This document shows, in pieces, positions 15,810-24,282 of a DNA stretch of 64,000 nucleotides. Source of the stretch: Nitrospiraceae bacterium. Lineage in GTDB: Bacteria > Nitrospirota > Nitrospiria > Nitrospirales > UBA8639. The position numbers and the translations under genes are program-made. The notes under the pieces were generated by a model. The model did no database searches. It was given only the letters and a program-made list of their open reading frames with translations, and was not told the origin of the DNA. Each line of letters begins with the position of its first letter. Within the stretch, counting starts at the first letter, position 1. The DNA lies in NCBI GenBank assembly GCA_020632635.1, contig JACKFE010000007.1, positions 1-64,000 on the forward strand, given 5' to 3'.

Positions 15810-17123
15810 ATGCTTCGACATCTTTCCGAGGAAGCGATTCTATTTGTTCATTTATTGAAGTGGCTCATCTTAGCGACCACAGTTGGGGGACTAGTGGGTC
15901 TCTCCAGCACGGGATTTATGCTTTTGCTTTCCCTGGTCATTGACGGCGTGGCTTCCATTACATGGGGGTGGTGGTTTCTGCCAATTGGTCTTGCACTTTC
16001 GGCCTGGGTTACGACCCGGTTGGTTCCGGAAGCCGGAGGCCAAGGTGTTGAGCGGGTCATTCGTTCAATCCATCTTCAGTCCGGAAAAATCGCTTGGCAG
16101 GTCATTCCTGCCAAAATCGGGGCAACGATCTTAACGATCGGTACCGGTGGATCAGCCGGAAATATTGGTCCCTGCGTCCAAATTGGAAGTGGTCTCTCGG
16201 CTGCGGTTGCGGATCTCTTTCAATTTGAAGCTCCAGAACGAAAAACCTTAGTGATGTGCGGGTTGAGTGCCGGGTTTTCTGCAATTTTCGGAGCACCTCT
16301 GGCCGGAGCGATCTTTGGAATAGAAGCGTTATTTATAGGATCCCTGACTTATCATGTCCTTTTTCCCTCGGCGGTTGCCTCTATCGTGGCTTATCTGGTC
16401 GCAACCTGGCTGGGAATACCGCCCTTGAACTTTCATGCCCATCTGTTTCCCTTCTTCGATTTCTCTTTCCTTCTCCTGGCTCTTGTGGCTGGAGTTGTAT
16501 TTGGAATATTAGCCGTAATTTTTATCGAATGCCTAAATGGAGCAACACGATTGACGAATGCACTTCACCTCTCACCTGTCATACAAGGATTCTTGGCTGG
16601 CTGGATTCTTTTAGGTCTGGGTACTCTCATCTCTCCTCTCATCCTAGGTTTGGGAAAAGAAACTATTCAACGAGCCCTAGAGGGACAAGTCTCTCTCTGG
16701 GCTTTGTTTTTAGGGAAAATTATTACCACCACCCTAACTCTCCGTTTTGGGGGAAGTGGCGGAATTATCTTGCCGATCTGCTTTATCGGCGCCACAAGCG
16801 GAGGGATCTTTGGCGCCATGCTTTTTCAAGATCCCAGTTTATTTGCTGCTCTGGGAATTGCCGGATTGTTGGCCGGCGCCATTAATACTCCACTCACCGC
16901 CATGTTACTGGGAATGGAATTATTTGGAGTTACCAGCGGTCCTTATCTTCTCTTGACCTGCACTGTCGCTTTCTTGCTATCAGGGCATCGTAGTGCTATT
17001 CCCACCCAACTTCTTCAATTACAAAAAGCTCCAGCCCTAAGAGGAACCCTGCAAAAAGAAATTGGACAAGAGACATTCAACTTGAGGGATCAACCGAATA
17101 CGAGAAAGGATGAAGAACAGTAG
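15810..17123 (+). CDS. ClC-type chloride channel/transporter lacking the gating Glu
   Basis: A 437-aa polytopic protein with about 10-11 membrane segments and the ClC fold. The motif normally GxEGP reads GSAGNIGPCVQIGS (about residues 113-126), so the external gating glutamate is Ile. The GxFxP-like motif is GGSGGIILPICFIG, and AGLLAGAINTPLTAMLLGMELFG is the typical late helix. In characterised CLC exchangers this Glu is needed for Cl-/H+ coupling; its absence suggests an uncoupled or differently gated anion pathway (inference). No CBS domains follow. It is transcribed away from the MFS gene. Confidence 0.85.
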   Translation: MLRHLSEEAILFVHLLKWLILATTVGGLVGLSSTGFMLLLSLVIDGVASITWGWWFLPIGLALSAWVTTRLVPEAGGQGVERVIRSIHLQSGKIAWQVIPAKIGATILTIGTGGSAGNIGPCVQIGSGLSAAVADLFQFEAPERKTLVMCGLSAGFSAIFGAPLAGAIFGIEALFIGSLTYHVLFPSAVASIVAYLVATWLGIPPLNFHAHLFPFFDFSFLLLALVAGVVFGILAVIFIECLNGATRLTNALHLSPVIQGFLAGWILLGLGTLISPLILGLGKETIQRALEGQVSLWALFLGKIITTTLTLRFGGSGGIILPICFIGATSGGIFGAMLFQDPSLFAALGIAGLLAGAINTPLTAMLLGMELFGVTSGPYLLLTCTVAFLLSGHRSAIPTQLLQLQKAPALRGTLQKEIGQETFNLRDQPNTRKDEEQ

Positions 17124-17236
17124 GGAATAACAGATAAACGGGGCGATTTCATGACACTAAATTATGCGATCTTTTAAACACCGGCGAACCAGCCACCAAA
17201 ATCCCATGAGTAACACCGTATCAAATGTCTCCTAGG

Positions 17237-17581
17237 TTAAAAGGGTGAGGAGGAGAGCGCCTCTTCCTCAGAGGTAGTGAGAGGAATTAGTTCTTGTAAT
17301 TGTAAACTTAGGAGGAGATTCCCTACAAATCCCGGAGCATAAACCCAGGAAATCCGTCGATGTAAATCCTGGAATTTTCGGGAAGACATCACCAAGAATC
17401 CCAAGCCAGCACTATCGACAAACCCCAACCCTTTTAAATTTAGGATGAGGTGTTCCGTTTCCGTATAACAACATTGATTCATCACTGCCTTTACATGCCA
17501 TCGGGAATGAAGATCCAGACGGCCATGGAAATCTACCACCGTCGCTCCTGTAATCCCACGTATGACAATTTCAATTGACAT
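17237..17581 (-). CDS. STAS-domain protein (anti-sigma factor antagonist type)
   Basis: A 114-aa single STAS domain with the SpoIIAA-type pattern. GATVVDFHGRLDLHSRWHVKAV opens the fold, and LILNLKGLGFVDSAGLGFLV contains the Ser that is phosphorylated in antagonists of this family. These proteins free a sigma factor or other partner by binding an anti-sigma kinase. No kinase or sigma gene is adjacent, so the partner is elsewhere. It converges with the ClC gene. Confidence 0.85.
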   Translation of the reverse strand: MSIEIVIRGITGATVVDFHGRLDLHSRWHVKAVMNQCCYTETEHLILNLKGLGFVDSAGLGFLVMSSRKFQDLHRRISWVYAPGFVGNLLLSLQLQELIPLTTSEEEALSSSPF

Positions 17582-17785
17582 GATCTGGTATGAATTATCG
17601 GCTTGAAGCAGGGGGCCTTAATGCGTTTTTCATGGAAATTACTATAGTCTGAAGTCATCAACTCATTTTATATTTTCTCTGGAATGTTCTGCTCATAAGG
17701 TTTTATGATCCAGTATAGGTGATTGGAGTGATTTCTTATTGTTTGTGTTTTTCGGGATCCATTCCTGCTACAATTTTCTTTATCT

Positions 17786-19645
17786 ATGGCTCCAGCAATC
17801 CATCCCTGTGAATTAGTCGAGGTTCTTCGACGTCACCATCTTACACCGGCCATCATATTTTTAACCTCTCGCCGAGCCTGTGATGACGCACTAGAGGCCT
17901 TTACTCATGAGCCTCCAGCTCTTTCCCAAGAGCGAGGTGAGACAATTCGGACTTTCTTGGAAACCTTCTCGAAAGATTTCCCAAGCATTGAAAACCATCC
18001 ATTAATTCCCGTTGTCCAGGCCTATGGGGTTGCCGCCCACCATGCTGGACACTTACCCTCCTGGAAAATTGCCATTGAGGAACTCATGCGTCACGGGTAC
18101 TTGGATGCCGTTTTTGCCACGACGACCTTAGCCGCTGGCGTAGATTTTCCTGCTCGGACTGTCGTGGTCACACAATCTAGCATAAGAAAGTCTCAGGATT
18201 TTACGGATTTGACCATTAGCGAAATCCAACAATTAGCTGGACGTGGTGGACGACGGGGAAAAGACTTGGTTGGTTTTGTGGTCATCACTCCTTCCCCTTA
18301 TATCGACCTGCATGTTTTGGCAAAAGGATTGACTGGCTTCCCAGAGCCGATTAATAGCCAATTTGTTGTCTCCTATCCCATGGTGCTTAATTTATTGAAA
18401 GCTCACTCTCTGGACCAAATCGAAGGACTCCTTGCCAAAAGTTTTGCACAATTCCAACTAAATCAGCGAGCCGAAATTCATCAGGACAATTTGGATACGA
18501 TCCATTCACAACTCAAACCCTATGGACCTCGTGAATGTGCAGATTGGATTACACAATGGAAAGTGTTTGATCTGGCGCGTCGCCGTAAATCGCATAGGCG
18601 CCCTCCCATGGAAACTGATACGCCATTTGTAAAAGCGTGTCTCCCCTTTCTCACGCCTGGTCGTGTTGTGGGTGTCTCCAAAGGAAGAGCTCTCATCCTC
18701 CGCCAATACCGAAGTCGCGGTACTTTTACGCCCATGATTTCAGTCTTGAAAAGCAAAGGCACCATTGGTGAATGCCATGCATCTTCAGTGACTGATGTCT
18801 ATGACCACATCATTGAATTTCAACCATTACGTGGATTCCCCTGGGTTTCTCCTCCTACTCTAACGCAATTAACACAGGCCATTACTCAGCTTCCAGCACG
18901 ATTACCGACCGTCCCCATACTGACGCAAGCCCCGCAGACTGAAGAAACACTCTTAAATGATGTCTTAACCGATGAGTTTGCCTGTCCAACGTGTCCATCC
19001 CATCCGGCCTGCAAAAAAGACTATGCCATGGCATCTCGCTTGCGAATAAAATCTCAACAATTGGAAAAAACGATTCAAGCTCTTAAGGATGGCTTATGGC
19101 ATCAATTTCAACATAAGGCGGACATTCTCCATAAATTCGGCTATCTTACCTCAACCTATCAACTCACACAGGATGGGGAATGGGCGCGATTGATTCGCAT
19201 TGACCATTCGTTGCTGATTACCGAACTCATCAGAATGGATGCTTTTTCAGGGGGAGCGCCAGAACTCTTGGCTGGGGTTATGGCCAGTATTTGTCATGAT
19301 GACGATCGGCCTGGCTCCTACGTGCGCCTGAGCACGGGATTGAGCTCCATGTTATCTCAGGTCAGGACGGTGGCGGATTCGCTGGGGGCATATGAATCTC
19401 CACCTCTTTTACGGGCGGATGTGGCCGGTCTGGCTGAACAGTGGATTGGCCAGCCGCAATCAGGTTGGACGGCATTGGTCCGATCTACTTCGATGGCGGA
19501 AGGAGACGTCTATCGTTTATTGGCTCGTACCTTAGAATTTTTATCTCAATTACATGGTCTCAGGCATACCCATCCAGGCTTGGCTGACTCCGCTCATCAG
19601 GCCATGGAGATCATGAGGCGGGAAGTTCTACAAGAACTCCCATAA
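17786..19645 (+). CDS. Ski2-like helicase, C-terminal half as a separate gene placed first
   Basis: The 619-aa product begins directly in the second RecA-like domain of a Ski2/Mtr4-type superfamily 2 helicase. TPAIIFLTSRRACDDALEAF is motif IV-like, AAHHAGHLPSWKIAIEELMRHGYLDAVFATTTLAAGVDFPARTVVV is motif V, and QLAGRGGRRG (about residues 148-157) is motif VI. A long C-terminal region resembling the DSHCT part follows, including a Cys cluster (CPTCPSHPACKKDY). No Walker A or DExH box is present. Those lie in the next gene downstream, reversing the normal order. The ATG has no evident ribosome-binding site, and the frame continues open to a stop at 17729. It can be active only with the N-half supplied in trans. 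Confidence 0.85.
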   Translation: MAPAIHPCELVEVLRRHHLTPAIIFLTSRRACDDALEAFTHEPPALSQERGETIRTFLETFSKDFPSIENHPLIPVVQAYGVAAHHAGHLPSWKIAIEELMRHGYLDAVFATTTLAAGVDFPARTVVVTQSSIRKSQDFTDLTISEIQQLAGRGGRRGKDLVGFVVITPSPYIDLHVLAKGLTGFPEPINSQFVVSYPMVLNLLKAHSLDQIEGLLAKSFAQFQLNQRAEIHQDNLDTIHSQLKPYGPRECADWITQWKVFDLARRRKSHRRPPMETDTPFVKACLPFLTPGRVVGVSKGRALILRQYRSRGTFTPMISVLKSKGTIGECHASSVTDVYDHIIEFQPLRGFPWVSPPTLTQLTQAITQLPARLPTVPILTQAPQTEETLLNDVLTDEFACPTCPSHPACKKDYAMASRLRIKSQQLEKTIQALKDGLWHQFQHKADILHKFGYLTSTYQLTQDGEWARLIRIDHSLLITELIRMDAFSGGAPELLAGVMASICHDDDRPGSYVRLSTGLSSMLSQVRTVADSLGAYESPPLLRADVAGLAEQWIGQPQSGWTALVRSTSMAEGDVYRLLARTLEFLSQLHGLRHTHPGLADSAHQAMEIMRREVLQELP

Positions 19646-19668
19646 AAAAGCATTACATCTTTCTAGTT

Positions 19669-20727
19669 ATGTCTCACGAACAATTGAAATTGGAATTGGA
19701 GCATCTTCCCGTCAGACTATTACATGCTTTGGCCAAAGGACGGGTCCAGAGACATTTTCGCTTGGGGAAACGACGACTCATTGAGTTCTTCCTCTCTCTT
19801 CCCGAGGATCAGATAAACACTATCCAGCTCGAACTTCAACGAATTCTTAACGTTGAACAGACGAGAAAAGAACTTCGACATAACCTTCAAGCCCAACGGA
19901 AGACTCTCAAGTCACTCTCCCTTCCCACCACATCTCAATTCACGCGGTATCCATCTGACGGAAAGACCTCCGTTTCGCTCACATTGGAAGACGTTCTTGA
20001 AGGGATCGGCATTCCTGAACCCACTGACTTTGTGCCAGACTCATGGCAAATTGAGGCAGTAGAACACTTAGCCCATTCAGATGTAATTGTGAGTGCTCCG
20101 ACAGGTAGTGGCAAAACCTATGTAGCTATTGAGGCTATCAAACAGGCAATGATTGCGAATCAAACAGTCATTTATACCTCGCCGTTGAAAGCTCTTTCCA
20201 ATACGAAATTCATGGAATTTTCCCAAATCTTTGGCTCCCAACAGGTGGGCATTTTAACCGGAGACCGACGTGACAATGCTCACGCCCCTTTATTAATTAT
20301 GACCACTGAAATTCTCCGAAATCTCTTCTATGATGCTGCCAGTGGAGAAATTGATCTTCGACTCCATACGCTCGGCTTGGTGATCTTGGATGAATCCCAA
20401 TATTTGGCCGATCCTGAACGGGGTGTCGTCTGGGAAGAGACCATCATCTTATGCCCAGGTCAGGCCAGGCTGTTACTCTTATCAGCCTCAATTGGGAACC
20501 CCCAGGAATTATCTCAATGGTTGGCTTCCATCCGTCCGTTGCCCTGCCATTTAATCCGTCACACCAAACGATCAGTCCCTTTACGCGGCTTGTATCTTCA
20601 GGCCAACGGTCCTTTGGTTCCCTTGTTTCAAACCCAAAGTATTACCCAAGGAAAAGGGTTCACATTTCATCCAGACGCAAAACGATTGCTAAGCGAATAT
20701 GAGTCAAAATATCTAGGGCGCCGGTAA
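19669..20727 (+). CDS. Ski2-like helicase, N-terminal ATPase half as a separate gene placed second
   Basis: The 352-aa product has an N-terminal helical region (about 1-125), then the first RecA-like domain. Motifs are Walker A APTGSGKT (143-150), TSPLKALSNTKF, TGDRR...LLIMTTEILRN, motif II DESQ (241-244, DExQ rather than the usual DExH), and motif III LLSASIGNP. It ends after KRSVPLRGLYLQ with a short tail. This is just where motif IV would follow, and motif IV begins the upstream gene. It starts 23 bases after that gene on the same strand, without a clear ribosome-binding site. Together the two halves (971 aa) would make one complete helicase. Confidence 0.85.
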   Translation: MSHEQLKLELEHLPVRLLHALAKGRVQRHFRLGKRRLIEFFLSLPEDQINTIQLELQRILNVEQTRKELRHNLQAQRKTLKSLSLPTTSQFTRYPSDGKTSVSLTLEDVLEGIGIPEPTDFVPDSWQIEAVEHLAHSDVIVSAPTGSGKTYVAIEAIKQAMIANQTVIYTSPLKALSNTKFMEFSQIFGSQQVGILTGDRRDNAHAPLLIMTTEILRNLFYDAASGEIDLRLHTLGLVILDESQYLADPERGVVWEETIILCPGQARLLLLSASIGNPQELSQWLASIRPLPCHLIRHTKRSVPLRGLYLQANGPLVPLFQTQSITQGKGFTFHPDAKRLLSEYESKYLGRR

Positions 20728-20993
20728 AAATCTGAAAAGTTCATGTTTTACATGATTTTAATCCATTGCCAATCTGCCAATCTCAGGATATGTATCAAAA
20801 AGACAACTCCTGTGTGACAAATAAGACATTTAATTCAAATTTTATTTAATGAAAACGAATATTTAACTGAAATTCAATGGAATTTTAGAAATGGGCGACA
20901 ACTATTCCATTAAGTACAGAAATTGCTACTATCCCTGACTTAAATTAGGCAATGCTCACACGCAATAAACTAGCAAGAATGGCCGGGTAAATT

Positions 20994-21518
20994 ATGATGA
21001 AGTTTGGAGAAAAATTTCGGTATCAATTTCTTGCTGGGGTAATGTTCATTTTACTCGTAGGATGCCAAAGCTTTCAGCCTTCTGCTCCAGGTGAGCTTGC
21101 CATCAAAGAAGGGGATTTTGTTGGATTATGGGATGCTTATAATTTTTGCATGGTTGGTCGAAACATTGCTCAAATTCAAGGAAATCTCACAGAGTTGAAA
21201 TCTGCACCTAGGCCTATCTCCCTGAATGAATCCCCTATTCCTATTCCAACGTTTATTAAACAATGGACCAGCTCACGAAGTTCACGCTTGGCGGTTGATC
21301 CCAGAGCGATGGCCGCATCCTGCTCAATTCATCTGGCAGAAGTGGCTCAGCACAATCAAAATTTTGAGGCTGCCTATCGAATCCTAGAAACCATGTCCTC
21401 AGATTTTCCAGAACCGCAATATGCTTACTATGTCGCTAAAGCCAGCCAGACTTTGGAACGACTCAACTCCTCATTCCACACGGTTTCTTTTTCTCCTCAG
21501 GATGCGATTACCCCTTAA
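20994..21518 (+). CDS. Putative lipoprotein of unknown function
   Basis: The 174-aa protein starts with a signal peptide (FLAGVMFILLVGC) ending in the lipobox LVGC, then SFQPSAP. The mature part contains WDAYNFCMVGRNIAQIQGNL and an alpha-helical C-terminal part that could be a TPR-like hairpin (SCSIHLAEVAQHNQNFEAAYRILETM). No family recognised. It follows an AT-rich 266-base spacer after the helicase half and converges with the DUF971 gene. Confidence 0.65.
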   Translation: MMKFGEKFRYQFLAGVMFILLVGCQSFQPSAPGELAIKEGDFVGLWDAYNFCMVGRNIAQIQGNLTELKSAPRPISLNESPIPIPTFIKQWTSSRSSRLAVDPRAMAASCSIHLAEVAQHNQNFEAAYRILETMSSDFPEPQYAYYVAKASQTLERLNSSFHTVSFSPQDAITP

Positions 21519-21766
21519 CCATCCAGGAAGTACGTTCATTCCCCTCTCACAATTTCAATAAATCCTTTCACCGGATTGTCATTTTTGATGTCTTTGTAAT
21601 CCAGATGGAATTCCTCTGTGTATACTCCCGCTGGATAAGATCTCATGATGGACTCCACTTATCACATGATCTTGAGATCCCCCAACTCATTCAAAATTTC
21701 TCAGCTATGCCTGGAGGGGTGTTAAATGCTTGGAGAGAGAAAAGAGAGTAGAAAAAAGTGATTCTC

Positions 21767-22111
21767 TTACAGAAGTTGCTTATTCTTAAGTTTATGGGGT
21801 TGACAGGTATCACATTGACACATTTTCCTTAGAGAGGTGAAAGAGTAAATTCCCGTATCGTGGCCATCGCTCCATTTAAAACGAAAGGCATAGCGGCCCA
21901 CTGGCTCAATATCTTGGAGTAAAACCAGTAAAGGAACTGATTCTGGCTTCACGCGCCGTTCCCCGGTCCATTCATCAACACACCCTGCACAGGGACAATG
22001 CTGACGTAAATAACGAACCGGATAGATTCCCCGATGTCCGTCACTCCAGACAACACTCAATACGCCTTTGTCGTGCCATTCCATATCCAGTGGTTCAAGC
22101 GGCTTGTCCAT
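21767..22111 (-). CDS. DUF971 (gamma-butyrobetaine hydroxylase-like N-terminal domain) protein
   Basis: A 114-aa stand-alone GBBH-like N domain: LDMEWHDKGVLSVVWSDGHRGIYPVRYLRQHCPCAGCVDEWTG, then FRFKWSDGHDTGIYSFTSLRKMCQCDTC. The Cys/His set (CPCAGC, CQCDTC) fits the zinc-binding fold of this family. In bacteria such single-domain forms are often linked to iron-sulfur or apbC-type genes, but none is here. ATG 22111 is chosen over the upstream ATG at 22150 because AAAGGAAGGGTT immediately precedes it and the longer form would overlap recO. It is last in the eno-ftsB-era-recO run. Confidence 0.85.
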   Translation of the reverse strand: MDKPLEPLDMEWHDKGVLSVVWSDGHRGIYPVRYLRQHCPCAGCVDEWTGERRVKPESVPLLVLLQDIEPVGRYAFRFKWSDGHDTGIYSFTSLRKMCQCDTCQPHKLKNKQLL

Positions 22112-22134
22112 AACCCTTCCTTTCATGATATTCC

Positions 22135-22884
22135 CTAAGAGGAAATCCAACTATGAAAATCTGGAAGCGGTTTGCCAACCACAGATTCAAAATAAGACTC
22201 AATGGCCGTGGTCACCTCCATCCGAACTTTTCCGGCGGCTCTTAGGCGTGGCAAACACGCGAGAGGCAGACGTCTCGCTTGCTCCATAAATGCCGCACTC
22301 CCTTTTGAAAGAGGTATCATTTGTCCAATCCCATTCCGCCCGCATCCTATACATACAATACCTCCCAAGCGTGGGGAAAACCACAGTGGATCTTCAAGAA
22401 TCCGTTTCCCACATTCGGTACATTGCCCGATTTGCGGATTAAAGCCCGTATGGCCTAAGACATGAATTTGAAAGAGTAGGGCGGTTAAAGGCAAATCGGA
22501 ATGAGGATCTAACATTTCCAGGCTTTGTACTAAAGCCCAATACATCTGATGATTAGGGTCACGATCTGCTGTAATCGACTCGACAATTTTCACCATCCGT
22601 GCTGCGGCGGTCATCACAGCCAGATCTTCACGAATTGCTGAAAAGCTGGATATCAAATCAATTTGGCTAATAGATCCTAAGGAATCCTGAGTTTTTTGAA
22701 AGAGCGTTAGCTCCACGACACCAAAGGGTTCTAAAACCCCGCTATAGCGAGACTTTTGCCGGCGGGCACCACGCGCGACACCCCGAATTTTCCCAAACTG
22801 CAAGGAAAAAAACGTCACAATCCGGTCAGCATCTCCCCATCGATGACTTCGCAAAATCACCGCTTTGGTTTTTAAGAGGGGCAC
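22135..22884 (-). CDS. recO: DNA repair protein RecO
   Basis: RecO loads RecA with RecF/RecR at gaps and anneals complementary strands. The 249-aa product starts with the OB-fold pattern KTKAVILRSHRWGDADRIVTFFSLQFGKIRGVARGARRQKSRYSGVLEPF and contains the zinc-finger cysteines CTECGKRI...CIGCGRNG. The start is GTG with an AGGAAG site about 10 bases upstream. It begins 32 bases after era, a common pairing in bacteria. Confidence 0.93.
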   Translation of the reverse strand: MPLLKTKAVILRSHRWGDADRIVTFFSLQFGKIRGVARGARRQKSRYSGVLEPFGVVELTLFQKTQDSLGSISQIDLISSFSAIREDLAVMTAAARMVKIVESITADRDPNHQMYWALVQSLEMLDPHSDLPLTALLFQIHVLGHTGFNPQIGQCTECGKRILEDPLWFSPRLGGIVCIGCGRNGIGQMIPLSKGSAAFMEQARRLPLACLPRLRAAGKVRMEVTTAIESYFESVVGKPLPDFHSWISS

Positions 22885-22916
22885 GTGTGACCACTTCCTA
22901 CTCTAGAGAGTTTGGG

Positions 22917-23831
22917 TTATCCAAGCGAGGCTCCTTCTGTTCCATACCCCATCTCTAATAGGAGTTGAGGATTATCCCTCCACCCTTCCTGAACCTTGAC
23001 CCACACCTGTAAAAAGATTTTCATCTGAAACAATCGCTCCATTTCCTCTCGAGCCGCCTGGCCAATTTCCTTTAATCGCAGGCCACCTTTTCCAATGATG
23101 ATTCCCTTTTGGCTTGATTTTTCTACCCAGATGAGGGCGTGAATTTCGGTCAGAGTTGGACTTTCCAAAAATTGTTCAATCGACACACCAACGGCATAGG
23201 GCAATTCAGCTCGGGTTCGCTGAAGAACCTGCTCCCGTATAATTTCTCCGGCCATTGATTTCATGGATTGATTCGTGAAACAGTCGGAATCCAGGCCCGG
23301 CTCTGACGTTTCCGAAAGACATCCAAATGTGAGTTCAATTACCCGTGGAAGTTGTAATCCTGTTTTAGCAGAAAGGGGCACAATAGCCGTCCAGGGAAAC
23401 CAACTTTGGTACTCTTGAATGAGGGGAAGCAATCGCGGCTTGGCGACCGCATCAGCCTTATTCAGTAATAAAAATACTCCAAGAAAAGGGGCATCCCTTT
23501 GGGCCTTCGCCACTTCTTCCACGACAAATCGGTCGCCTGGCCCCGGAGAGACCTGACTATCCACGACCACATATACCACATCAGCTTGCGTTAAGGTTCC
23601 AATGGCCGCTTGGACCATTTGAGCATTCATGCGATGGCGAGGAATATGCAGCCCTGGGGTGTCTAGAATCATGAGTTGCCCTTCCGGATAATGCGCAACT
23701 CCCAGAATCGCCGATCGAGTGGTCTGGGGTTTATCAGACACAATCGCGACTTTTTCTTTAACCATGGCATTCAGCAAAGTCGATTTCCCAACATTCGGAC
23801 GACCGACGATCACCAATTTACCGATTTTCAT
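22917..23831 (-). CDS. era: GTPase Era
   Basis: Era is a GTPase that binds the 3' end of 16S rRNA and helps 30S subunit maturation. The 304-aa protein has G1 GRPNVGKSTLLNA, switch region TTRSAILGV, G3 DTPGLHIPRH, G4 NKAD, and a C-terminal KH domain with KGIIIGKGGLRLKEIGQAAREEMERLF. Length and order are standard. It sits between ftsB and recO on the same strand. Confidence 0.96.
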   Translation of the reverse strand: MKIGKLVIVGRPNVGKSTLLNAMVKEKVAIVSDKPQTTRSAILGVAHYPEGQLMILDTPGLHIPRHRMNAQMVQAAIGTLTQADVVYVVVDSQVSPGPGDRFVVEEVAKAQRDAPFLGVFLLLNKADAVAKPRLLPLIQEYQSWFPWTAIVPLSAKTGLQLPRVIELTFGCLSETSEPGLDSDCFTNQSMKSMAGEIIREQVLQRTRAELPYAVGVSIEQFLESPTLTEIHALIWVEKSSQKGIIIGKGGLRLKEIGQAAREEMERLFQMKIFLQVWVKVQEGWRDNPQLLLEMGYGTEGASLG

Positions 23832-23919
23832 AAGCTATACCCCAATTACCCCATCTTTTGATGGATGGCAATACCTTGTAAATCATGAAAACTTAAGAAA
23901 ACGAGCTGGACTCAAGCTC

Positions 23920-24282
23920 TTAAGGGCGAGCCGTCATTGAGGAAGGCGCTGGTTCGACGAATTGATACACGGTCTCTCCGGATCGGACCATCCCTAGCCG
24001 GCTTCGTGCCAATTCCTCTAATCGATAGGAATCGCGTTGAATGCGGGCAATATCGGCTTTGACCGAGGCATTCAAATTTTCCAATTGATCGATCTGGTCT
24101 TGCAAATTCTGACGAACCTCTCGCATATGGAAATACAAAGGCAAGCCTTTTTCGCTAAAAAACATAGTACCGGCCAAAAGACTCAAAACCAAGAACAAAC
24201 CCATGAGGGGAAGCCGCGTCAGGACATCATCCCAGATTCCCCGAGAGACTTGTTTTTTTCGATTATTAGGCCGGGAAGTCAT
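23920..24282 (-). CDS. ftsB: FtsB/DivIC-type septum formation initiator
   Basis: A 120-aa bitopic protein with a basic N-terminus (RPNNRKKQVSRG), one membrane helix (LPLMGLFLVLSLLAGTMFFS, about residues 24-43), and a coiled coil (LQDQIDQLENLNASVKADIARIQRDSYRLEELARSRLGMVRSGETVY). The closing LARxxLGMVRxGE block is the FtsB/DivIC signature. In the divisome it acts with FtsL and FtsQ. Its ATG overlaps the eno stop codon by one base (TAATG), the common eno-ftsB arrangement. Confidence 0.9.
   Translation of the reverse strand: MTSRPNNRKKQVSRGIWDDVLTRLPLMGLFLVLSLLAGTMFFSEKGLPLYFHMREVRQNLQDQIDQLENLNASVKADIARIQRDSYRLEELARSRLGMVRSGETVYQFVEPAPSSMTARP

Noticed and set aside
21640..21678. Imperfect inverted repeat between the lipoprotein and DUF971 genes
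   Set aside because: Ten-base arms with a mismatch and a long loop, no T-run; weak evidence for a terminator.
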